Assembly: GCA_003499585.1 (NCBI GenBank)
Contig: DNSU01000143.1
Coordinates: 1 to 13,870, forward strand
Length of the DNA: 13,870 bases
Direction of reading: 5' to 3'
Source: Cyanobacteria bacterium UBA9579
Lineage (GTDB): Bacteria; Cyanobacteriota; Vampirovibrionia; Gastranaerophilales; UBA9579
Part shown: positions 8,186-13,870 of the stretch, one piece after another
How positions within the stretch are numbered: position 1 is the stretch's first letter
How the letters are laid out: the number at the start of each line of letters is the position of its first letter
Notes under the pieces: model-generated
Databases searched by the model: none
What the model was told of the DNA's origin: nothing
Seen by the model: only the letters and a program-made list of their open reading frames with translations
Made by a program: the position numbers and the translations under genes

Positions 8186-8187
8186 TG
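8170..8187 (+). promoter_or_regulatory. Shine-Dalgarno and overlapping stop/start TAGTG at the GT2-flippase junction
   Basis: AGAGGT at 8170-8175 lies nine bases before a GTG start at 8185. The GT2 stop TAG occupies 8183-8185, so stop and start share the G at 8185. This decides the GTG start and indicates coupled translation of the two membrane proteins. Confidence 0.75.
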
Positions 8188-9192
8188 AATAAACGAATCC
8201 TGAAACTATTTTTAAGAATAGCAATTAGCGCAGTATTTATATATATTCTAATAAGCAATTCTAATGTAGTAGAAATAGCAGAATCATTAGCAGAAACAGA
8301 TCATAAAATATTAATTTTGGGAGTAGTGCTCTATATATTAGGGCAGTTACTCAGTGCATATAAATGGAAACTACTTGCTCAAGCCGTAGGATTTCAAAAT
8401 AAACTCAAAGAATACTTTGATTACTACTTTGTCGGCATGTTTTTTAACTTATTCCTGCCTACTACAGTAGGAGGCGACATAACCAAATGCTACTATTTAG
8501 CAAAAGGAGAATCAAGAAAAGCTCCTGCTATTTATTCCGTACTGGCTGAGAGATATACAGGAGTAATAGTCATAGTCTGGATGGCAACAATAGCGTTATT
8601 TTCCCCCATTGGTAATATGGTTCCTATGCAGCCTAAAGCCTTTATGGCATTCCTATCATTTCTAATAATAATTATCACTCCAACATTTCCACACCTATTC
8701 CTGCCATATACGAAAAAGAAGAAATGGGTAAGGACCTTATTGAGAGATATAAAAGTTTATTGGGATCAACCAAGATTGTTTGTAAAAGCCTTATACTGGT
8801 CTACCTTATTTCATTTACTAATAATTGCTATACACTTTACCATTGGACAGGCAATGGGTCTGGATATTCCACTTGCATACTATTTTATACTATACCCGAT
8901 GGCTGCAATGGCCGGCTTTATTCCGATAGCATTTAATGGAATTGGCCCTCGTGAAGGAACATACATATATTTCCTGGCACTTATAGGCATAAAATCATCA
9001 AGCGCATTAGTATTTGGAATATACTGGCTTGGCATAGTGCTATTCTCAAGCTTAATTGGCGGAATATTCTACATTAAGGGCAAACGTACTGCACCTCCAG
9101 AAGAATTTGAACAATTTGACTTTGAAGAGGATTATAATGAGGTAACTGCAGAAGAACGTATAGACATGCCAGAACCTCAAATTCAAGTTTAG
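8185..9192 (+). CDS. UPF0104/LPG_synthase_TM flippase-like membrane protein
   Basis: The protein belongs to the stand-alone relatives of the N-terminal membrane domain of MprF, the lysyl-phosphatidylglycerol synthase/flippase; archaeal AglD relatives act in glycosylation. The 335 residues hold about seven or eight hydrophobic segments. Family landmarks are SAYKWKLLAQAVG (57-69), YFVGMFFNLFLPTTVGGD (81-98), AERYTGVIVI (121-130) and NGIGPREGTY (251-260). There is no C-terminal aminoacyl-transferase domain, so it is not an MprF enzyme. After the last helix (about 279-297) a charged tail (305-330) has 12 acidic residues in 26 and is probably cytoplasmic. Position and translational coupling to the GT2 gene suggest movement of a lipid-linked sugar or a lipid partner for the ArnT-like enzyme; that function is inferred. 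A GTG start is used. Confidence 0.87.
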   Translation: MNKRILKLFLRIAISAVFIYILISNSNVVEIAESLAETDHKILILGVVLYILGQLLSAYKWKLLAQAVGFQNKLKEYFDYYFVGMFFNLFLPTTVGGDITKCYYLAKGESRKAPAIYSVLAERYTGVIVIVWMATIALFSPIGNMVPMQPKAFMAFLSFLIIIITPTFPHLFLPYTKKKKWVRTLLRDIKVYWDQPRLFVKALYWSTLFHLLIIAIHFTIGQAMGLDIPLAYYFILYPMAAMAGFIPIAFNGIGPREGTYIYFLALIGIKSSSALVFGIYWLGIVLFSSLIGGIFYIKGKRTAPPEEFEQFDFEEDYNEVTAEERIDMPEPQIQV

Positions 9193-9204
9193 GAAAATTA
9201 CCAC

Positions 9205-9240
9205 TGATAGAAAACAAGTTTTTCCTATCAATTAGTTTTA
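9205..9240 (+). terminator. Weak hairpin after the flippase-like gene
   Basis: TGATAG (9205-9210) followed by AAAA pairs with TTTT and CTATCA (9225-9230), a 10-bp stem with one bulged C. The following bases, ATTAGTTTTA, are T-rich but broken. It may attenuate or end the glycosylation transcripts before recG. An alternative pairing of AGGAAAA (9191-9197) with TTTTCCT is possible, so the structure is uncertain. Confidence 0.35.
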
Positions 9241-9277
9241 TAATATTAATATATCCCTTTTTAAAACACTTAAAACC

Positions 9278-9283
9278 TATAAT
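9278..9283 (+). promoter_or_regulatory. Perfect TATAAT close to the recG start
   Basis: TATAAT at 9278-9283 ends 15 bases before the recG ATG at 9299. If used as a -10 element it would start transcription about nine bases before the start codon, giving an almost leaderless mRNA. No good -35 hexamer lies 17 bases upstream, and chance matches are common at this base composition. Confidence 0.3.
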
Positions 9284-9298
9284 TTAGAAAAACCATAT

Positions 9299-11722
9299 AT
9301 GGCAGAAGTTAAAAAAATAGAAAATCTGGATACCATTAAAAAAGCTATAGAAGTTGAAATCAAGCATCATTATATTGATATAGCCGGAAAGAAGTGTGCC
9401 TTTTCTAAGTTTATTTATGATGAATTACGCCAGATTGCAAAGCTAGACCCCAATAATCCTAAATGGGAATACTTATACAATAATTTTGAGAGATATGCAG
9501 TTGCTGACACATCCAACAGGATGAAATGTATAAAACAGCTAATTAAGCACCTGCAAAATCCCTTTTCAGAAGAAAAACTTATCGAAACACCTAAAAAAGC
9601 TAAAACAACATCTGACAAAAATCCTGAAGACGTGGATGTAATGTATGTGAAAGGCGTAGGCCCCAAAGTTGGATTCTTAATAAATAAACTTGGCATATTT
9701 ACAGCTCAGGACCTTCTGCATTATTATCCAAGAAAACACCTTGATTATGCAAGCCGAACCCAAATTAAAGACTTAAAAGTGGGACAGGAAGCAACTATTT
9801 TTGGTGTTATAAAATCTACAAATGTTTTCACCAGCAAAAAACGCTCAAATTTAACAATTATTTCAATACAAGTATATGATGGAACCGGTACAATTTCTGC
9901 CAGCTGGTTTTACGGTAAATCTAACAAATTCATGATGGATAGATACAAATCCCAATATCCGCAAGGATCAAATATAATCCTCTCAGGAACAGTAAAACTT
10001 GATAGCTACTCAGGCAAACTTGTTATAGATAAACCTCAATCAGAAATACTGGGCGGTGATTTTGAGGAAAAGGATTCACTTCACGTAGGCAGAATAGTAC
10101 CTGTCTATCCATTGACTGAAAATCTCAACATCAAAACACTAAGAAGAGCTATTCATAATGCTATCGAAACATATTCGGATGGAATAGAAGATTTTATCCC
10201 TGATTATATTAGAGAAAAGTTAGGCCTTATAGACAAAATTACAGCAATAAAACAGATTCACTTTCCCGATTCAAGCGAAACGTTGCAAAGTGCCAGGCAA
10301 AGATTAGTCTTTGATGAGTTATTCCTGGTACAGTTACGTCTGGCTTTAATGAGAAAGCAGTATAAGTCCGATACAGAAGGGCTTGTACTTAATATCAAAA
10401 AAGATGGACTGCTAGAAAAATTCATCCAGTCATTGCCATTTGAGCTAACTAATGCGCAAAAAGAAGCTTTTAATGAAATACTAACTGATTTAAGCACTCC
10501 TGAACCAATGCAAAGACTATTACAAGGAGATGTAGGTAGTGGAAAAACAGTAATTGCTGCTATGGCGTTACTTGCTGCTGTAGAAAATGGATATCAGGGA
10601 GCCATCATGGCGCCTACTGAGATTCTAGCCGAACAGCATTGCAGGAATTTTACAGACTGGTTAACACCACTTGGAATAAGCGTCGGCCTATTTGTAGGCA
10701 AACATGGAACTAAAGTCAGAAGAGAACTATATCAAAATCTTAAAAACGGGCAAATCAATGTGGCTATAGGAACACATGCCTTAATACAGGAAAGCATAGA
10801 ATTCAATAATTTAGGTCTAATAGTCATAGACGAACAGCACAGATTTGGTGTAAGACAAAGATCTGAACTCAAAAATAAAGGCACTAATCCTGAAATGCTG
10901 ACCATGACAGCAACACCTATCCCAAGAACACTGGCTTTAACTGTACATGGCGATCTTGATTTAACCATTATTAATGAATTACCACCCGGTAGAAAACCCA
11001 TAAAAACAGCCTTAATCGGACCTAAAGACAGAAAAAAAGCTCATACACTAATAAGAAAAGAGATAGAAAAAGGCCATCAGGCATATATAGTATTCCCACT
11101 TATTGAAGAATCAGAGACTTTATCAGCGAAAGCAGCTACAAAAGAAGCAGAAAAATTGCAAAATACAGTATTCCCTGATTTAAACATAGGATTAGTCCAT
11201 GGAAAACTTCCCTCATCTGAAAAAGATAAAGTCATGGAAGAATTCAGAGCTGGAAAATATCATATTCTCGTAAGTACAACCGTTATAGAAGTTGGTGTAG
11301 ACGTTCCAAACGCTACAATTATGGTTATTGAAAACTCAGAAAGATTTGGCCTATCTCAGCTGCATCAGTTAAGAGGACGCGTAGGAAGAAGCCAGGAACA
11401 GTCTTTTTGTGTGCTGGTAGGAGATACAAGTTCTCAAGAAACAAGAGAACGCCTTGAAGTTATGGTGCAAACTAATAATGGATTTATCATCGCTGAAAGA
11501 GACCTGCAACTAAGAGGCCCGGGGGAATTTGTCGGCACACGCCAGAGCGGATTACCTGATTTAATTCTTGCTGATTTAATACAGGATGCAGAAATGCTAG
11601 AAATCGCAAGAGAAGCAGCATTTAATTTCGTAGCTAAAGATGATATTAGCAAACATCCACTATTGAATAAAATAATGAATCAAAAAATAGATGAAGGCTT
11701 AGAACTGATTGGAGCAGGATAA
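9299..11722 (+). CDS. recG: ATP-dependent DNA helicase RecG with long N-terminal extension
   Basis: RecG is a monomeric double-stranded DNA translocase that regresses stalled replication forks and processes Holliday junctions and R-loops. The 807 residues exceed the roughly 690 of the Escherichia coli protein because of an extension (1 to about 110) with a helical segment around DIAGKKCAFSKFIYDELRQI (27-46). The canonical part starts near MYVKGVGPKVGFLINKLGI (115-133). The wedge/OB domain spans about 155-255. Helicase motifs are intact: Walker A GDVGSGKT (410-417), APTEILAEQH (438-447), DEQH (511-514), MTATPIPRTLAL (536-547), STTVIEVGVDVPNA (659-672), QLRGRVGRS (690-698), and the translocation region ERDLQLRGPGEFVGTRQSG (733-751). 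The ATG at 9299 has no Shine-Dalgarno sequence. It follows the flippase-like gene by 106 bases and may have its own promoter. The extension resembles that of cyanobacterial RecG as I recall it. No clear terminator follows. Confidence 0.97.
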   Translation: MAEVKKIENLDTIKKAIEVEIKHHYIDIAGKKCAFSKFIYDELRQIAKLDPNNPKWEYLYNNFERYAVADTSNRMKCIKQLIKHLQNPFSEEKLIETPKKAKTTSDKNPEDVDVMYVKGVGPKVGFLINKLGIFTAQDLLHYYPRKHLDYASRTQIKDLKVGQEATIFGVIKSTNVFTSKKRSNLTIISIQVYDGTGTISASWFYGKSNKFMMDRYKSQYPQGSNIILSGTVKLDSYSGKLVIDKPQSEILGGDFEEKDSLHVGRIVPVYPLTENLNIKTLRRAIHNAIETYSDGIEDFIPDYIREKLGLIDKITAIKQIHFPDSSETLQSARQRLVFDELFLVQLRLALMRKQYKSDTEGLVLNIKKDGLLEKFIQSLPFELTNAQKEAFNEILTDLSTPEPMQRLLQGDVGSGKTVIAAMALLAAVENGYQGAIMAPTEILAEQHCRNFTDWLTPLGISVGLFVGKHGTKVRRELYQNLKNGQINVAIGTHALIQESIEFNNLGLIVIDEQHRFGVRQRSELKNKGTNPEMLTMTATPIPRTLALTVHGDLDLTIINELPPGRKPIKTALIGPKDRKKAHTLIRKEIEKGHQAYIVFPLIEESETLSAKAATKEAEKLQNTVFPDLNIGLVHGKLPSSEKDKVMEEFRAGKYHILVSTTVIEVGVDVPNATIMVIENSERFGLSQLHQLRGRVGRSQEQSFCVLVGDTSSQETRERLEVMVQTNNGFIIAERDLQLRGPGEFVGTRQSGLPDLILADLIQDAEMLEIAREAAFNFVAKDDISKHPLLNKIMNQKIDEGLELIGAG

Positions 11723-11798
11723 TATTATATCTATAACTAATAAAAAACTGCATTCTTTAAACTCATCCTGCCTATAAAGTTACTCTAAAACACCTAAT

Positions 11799-11996
11799 CT
11801 ACCACTGGAATACTTTTTTCTGTGCTTCATTAAATTCTTTTGGCTGGCCTCCATAATAAATATACCCGCTGCCATGAGAACTTTTCCCCTGATGCTTTGC
11901 AGGACTGCTCTGAGATAAAACAGTATAAGTAAAAAATAATCCTGCTACTGTTGCAGTAATTGCCAGAATTACTTTTAAAAATTCTTTGAGGTCCAA
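11799..11996 (-). CDS. Small single-pass membrane protein, unrecognised family
   Basis: A 65-residue frame on the minus strand starts with TTG at 11996. It begins MDLKEFLKV and has one hydrophobic segment (about 8-27). A polar region rich in Ser, His and Gly follows, then a Tyr-Gly stretch (SGYIYYGGQPKEF, 43-55) and an aromatic end (VFQW). The Lys before and the polar tail after the helix suggest a small inner-membrane protein with its tail outside, or a lipid-anchor-free secreted leader; neither is shown. No function is recognised. The ribosome binding site is weak, only an AGG about ten bases upstream. A second minus-strand frame of 73 codons overlaps out of phase but reads as Cys/Asn/Arg-rich shadow. 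The 432-base gap between recG and yjbQ holds only this frame and one hairpin; 11723-11798 shows nothing else apart from a short A tract. Confidence 0.5.
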   Translation of the reverse strand: MDLKEFLKVILAITATVAGLFFTYTVLSQSSPAKHQGKSSHGSGYIYYGGQPKEFNEAQKKVFQW

Positions 11997-12097
11997 ACCT
12001 AAAATACCTATTATTTAAAAAACAACCTAGTATATTTATCGTACAAATCAAAAATTTCCTTATCCTTCAAAAAGACTAATTTTGCATTATATAACGC

Positions 12098-12126
12098 AAT
12101 TAAGCAGGAACTATTCCTGCTTAATT
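12098..12126 (-). terminator. Perfect hairpin terminating the deoC-PHP-yjbQ cluster
   Basis: Bases 12098-12110 pair with 12114-12126 without a mismatch, a 13-bp stem around a CTA loop. It sits 29 bases past the yjbQ stop in the direction of minus-strand transcription. The distal arm and following bases read TTAATTGCGTT, a weak T-tract, so termination may be partial. Its design (perfect stem, 3-base loop) matches the terminator at 1030-1063. Confidence 0.6.
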
Positions 12127-12154
12127 CATCAATAGATTAGCTTCTTAATTGTAA

Positions 12155-12571
12155 TTAATAGCAAATTTGCACTATCACACTGCGAGTGCGCGGTTTATTA
12201 TCAAAATCTATAAGTATAATCTGCTGCCAGGTACCAAGGATTAACTCAGAATTCACAACCGGAAATACTTCTGAATTTCCTATCATTGAAGCTCTAACGT
12301 GTGCATATCCATTACCATCATGCCAAGTTTCATCATGGTGATAAGTCTTATTTATAGGTGCAATTTTTTCAAAGGCTTCAGGCAAATCCTTAAGGAGTCC
12401 TGGTTCATATTCTATTGTAGTAATGGATGCTGTACTTCCGGGAACATAAACCAAAACCTGAGCCTGATCAAGCTTATGATTTCTAACTATTTCCTGAACT
12501 TTACCTGTAATGTTAATAATATCCGTAAATCCCTTTGTATTAATGTTAAATCTTTCACTAACTATCGGCAT
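12155..12571 (-). CDS. YjbQ/UPF0047 family protein
   Basis: The family consists of small trimeric beta-sandwich proteins. It is often labelled secondary thiamine-phosphate synthase because some members rescue thiE mutants, but its main physiological role is unsettled. From the ATG at 12571 the protein is 138 residues, normal for the family. It contains GSTASITTIEYEPGLLKDL (45-63), the putative metal-site region HHDETWHDGNGYAHVRAS (78-95), LGTWQQI (112-118) and DFDNKPRTR (122-130). A GTG nine bases upstream (12580) is in frame, but it is part of the AGAGGTG ribosome binding site at 12578-12584, six bases before the ATG, so the ATG is preferred. It lies 28 bases downstream of the PHP gene and is the last gene of that cluster, followed by a hairpin. 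Confidence 0.9.
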   Translation of the reverse strand: MPIVSERFNINTKGFTDIINITGKVQEIVRNHKLDQAQVLVYVPGSTASITTIEYEPGLLKDLPEAFEKIAPINKTYHHDETWHDGNGYAHVRASMIGNSEVFPVVNSELILGTWQQIILIDFDNKPRTRSVIVQICY

Positions 12572-12577
12572 ATTCTT

Positions 12578-12584
12578 CACCTCT
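12578..12584 (-). promoter_or_regulatory. Ribosome binding site that fixes the yjbQ-family start
   Basis: AGAGGTG on the minus strand lies six bases before the ATG at 12571. Its last three bases form the alternative GTG start, which is therefore unlikely to be used. Confidence 0.7.
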
Positions 12585-12599
12585 AATGTAATCCCTTCG

Positions 12600-13628
12600 C
12601 TATTTTACTAAAATAGGATTAGAAAAAATCCATGGACAATCTTTGTAATAAACTTCTACTCTATACTTTCCTTCTTGCATATCAGTATGGACAAGCTTTT
12701 TCCCATTTAACTCACTAACTAACTGTCCATTTCGAATAAGCCTTATTTTAGCTTTTCTGGAAACTTTGATAATTGCATTAGTGCCCTGATCATAGTTAAT
12801 AGAAAACCCGGGTACAGCACAAGCTGTTTGATTTTCTATTAAAAAACTAAATTGTTCACTTTTAATATTCCAAACTCTGTTAATAATAGTACTTTTTCCT
12901 TGCTTGAGAGCTCTATAAATTTGCTGTTTTGCTTCATTAAAATCTCTTGATAGTTCTTTATCAAGATGCAAATAATTTATCACAGACCTAAAGCTATCAT
13001 AGTAAGGAAATACCTGAAAATTCATGCCCAAAAAATTATGTTTCATAGCATGAACATCAAGCCCACCAATAGCAGGAACTATATTAGTACTGGAATTATT
13101 CAGAGTATCCCACCATTTAAGCACATTAGAAGTAGGACCGGTCAATATTTTATTCCTGTTAAAAAAGCAATGAAGAGGATTTTTGGGGTCATAATTATCA
13201 ACCCAGTCAGACAAATGGTTCCAAATTTCAATACCATCAAACCCTTGTATGGACCAATCTTGCCACCTCAAAGGCTTATAGTTATTTTTTCTAAATAAGC
13301 TTTCATCAGGATGAGCTATGAAGCCAATACCTGCCTGAGTTTTTACCTGATTAATGAAACTCAGAGGGTTTAGTTCATCTTTTATTGCCTGATTTATATT
13401 CAAGGCAAGATAATGATTTGAGTCACCAGGACTTATTTCCTGCCCAACAAGAACAGCAACACCTTCATACCAGCCTTCTTTACTTAAACCTGATAAATCA
13501 TCGTGATCTGTAACTACTATCCATGACAAACCGGCTTTTTTTGCAGCTATAGCAATATCTTCAATACTGCCGGTTCCATCAGAATATGTACTATGAATAT
13601 GTAGAGCCCCTGCATATGTATGGTTCAT
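12600..13628 (-). CDS. PHP-domain metallohydrolase (CehA/McbA-like)
   Basis: PHP-domain proteins are metal-dependent phosphoesterases or hydrolases. The 342-residue protein has the catalytic domain at about 1-200, with the expected ligands in order: HIHSTYSDG (His10, His12, Asp17), TDHDD (Asp41, His42), Glu64 in GQEIS, His72, IAHPDES (His106) and GGLDVHA (Asp191, His193). From about 265 a beta-rich C-terminal domain ends in WIFSNPILVK, as in the CehA/McbA type of PHP protein, whose natural substrates are mostly unknown. There is no signal peptide, so it is probably cytoplasmic. The ATG at 13628 follows AAGGA (13637-13641) with eight-base spacing. It lies 70 bases after deoC and 28 before the yjbQ-family gene, all on the minus strand, consistent with one operon. 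It is too short and lacks the domains for a DNA polymerase PHP subunit, and differs from histidinol phosphatase. Confidence 0.87.
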   Translation of the reverse strand: MNHTYAGALHIHSTYSDGTGSIEDIAIAAKKAGLSWIVVTDHDDLSGLSKEGWYEGVAVLVGQEISPGDSNHYLALNINQAIKDELNPLSFINQVKTQAGIGFIAHPDESLFRKNNYKPLRWQDWSIQGFDGIEIWNHLSDWVDNYDPKNPLHCFFNRNKILTGPTSNVLKWWDTLNNSSTNIVPAIGGLDVHAMKHNFLGMNFQVFPYYDSFRSVINYLHLDKELSRDFNEAKQQIYRALKQGKSTIINRVWNIKSEQFSFLIENQTACAVPGFSINYDQGTNAIIKVSRKAKIRLIRNGQLVSELNGKKLVHTDMQEGKYRVEVYYKDCPWIFSNPILVK

Positions 13629-13698
13629 CTAAATTATCCTTATCAGATGAAAAACTTATTCACTGTATTAGGCACAACAAGCCTTTGGATAGTTAATT

Positions 13699-13870
13699 TC
13701 AGTCAGAAACTATTTTAATTCCTGAACTTGTTCCTATTCTAACGGCTCCAGCCTTAATCATCTCGATAGCAGCATCTTTATCTCTAACCCCACCGCTGGC
13801 TTTTACTTCAAGGCCATAAGATGATACTGTATTATACATTAATTTAACATTTTCAGCCGTAGCACCAACT
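13699..13870 (-). CDS. deoC: Deoxyribose-phosphate aldolase, C-terminal part (cut by window edge)
   Basis: Reading the minus strand in from the right edge gives 56 residues up to the TGA at 13699-13701. DeoC splits 2-deoxyribose 5-phosphate into glyceraldehyde 3-phosphate and acetaldehyde in deoxynucleoside breakdown. The visible end matches the family: [11 protein letters not shown], then [18 protein letters not shown], with the lysine of KASGG corresponding to the conserved proton-relay lysine, then [15 protein letters not shown], the C-terminal phosphate-binding GTSSG. The Schiff-base lysine lies outside the window. The gene is upstream of, and co-directional with, the PHP and yjbQ-family genes, 70 bases away. 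No terminator is evident in that gap. SurE in this window acts on nucleotides too, but is not linked to this cluster. Confidence 0.9.
   Translation of the reverse strand, partial: VGATAENVKLMYNTVSSYGLEVKASGGVRDKDAAIEMIKAGAVRIGTSSGIKIVSD

Noticed and set aside
11714..11771. GCAGGAT at the recG end pairing with ATCCTGC downstream
   Set aside because: Seven base pairs with a loop of more than 40 bases and no T-tract; not a credible recG terminator.
11830..12051. 73-codon minus-strand frame overlapping the small membrane-protein gene
   Set aside because: It starts with TTG, is rich in Cys, Asn and Arg with no coherent domain, and lies out of phase with the more protein-like 65-codon frame.
12572..12580. 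GTG start for the YjbQ-family gene
   Set aside because: The GTG is part of the AGAGGTG ribosome binding site for the ATG at 12571.
12299..12586. 95-codon plus-strand frame antisense to the YjbQ-family gene
   Set aside because: Cys- and Ile-rich composition with no motif; the opposite strand carries conserved YjbQ motifs throughout.
12966..13298. 110-codon plus-strand frame antisense to the PHP gene
   Set aside because: It lies entirely within a well-supported gene, has no family motif, and reads as an antisense shadow.
13664..13686. Small AGGC/GCCT inverted repeat between deoC and the PHP gene
   Set aside because: Only four base pairs and no T-tract, so not a credible terminator.

Overview
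This is an AT-rich, gene-dense bacterial chromosomal window of mostly housekeeping genes. No rRNA, tRNA, CRISPR array, insertion sequence or phage gene was recognised. The best clue to the organism is RecG: at 807 residues it carries about 110 extra N-terminal residues of the kind I associate with cyanobacterial-lineage RecG. Together with the low GC and compact operons this fits a non-photosynthetic cyanobacterial relative (Melainabacteria/Vampirovibrionia). That is an inference from memory of the families, held at roughly even odds. ArnT-like and DPM-like membrane glycosylation genes fit a cell with a complex envelope but do not settle the phylum.

Layout. Positions 1-230 hold the probable tail of an upstream gene, a small hairpin and the surE leader. 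surE (+) converges on a phosphohexomutase gene (-), with a strong stem-loop terminator between them. A divergent intergenic region (2515-2763) then opens a long plus-strand run: pheA (prephenate dehydratase), an NFACT/RqcH-family ribosome-rescue gene, an ArnT-like membrane glycosyltransferase, a polyprenyl-phosphate glycosyltransferase (GT2), a flippase-like UPF0104 membrane protein, and recG. After recG a small membrane-protein gene lies on the minus strand. Then comes a minus-strand cluster, in transcription order deoC (cut by the window edge), a PHP-domain metallohydrolase, and a YjbQ/UPF0047 gene, closed by a 13-bp perfect hairpin.

How the genes work together. The most coherent functional unit is the trio at 5482-9192. 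A GT2 enzyme would load a sugar onto polyprenyl phosphate, a multi-pass flippase-like protein could move the lipid-linked sugar or a related lipid, and the ArnT-like transferase would pass the sugar to an acceptor outside the cytoplasmic membrane. The tight spacing of the last two genes (GT2 stop and flippase-like start share one base) supports co-expression. The rest are standard: phenylalanine synthesis, rescue of stalled ribosomes, replication-fork repair, sugar-phosphate interconversion, nucleotide dephosphorylation and deoxyribose-phosphate breakdown. I see no clearly new defence or mobile system. The points most worth checking are the glycosylation trio, the Glu-Arg pair in the NFACT protein, the RecG extension, the small TTG-start membrane protein, and the deoC-PHP-yjbQ cluster.
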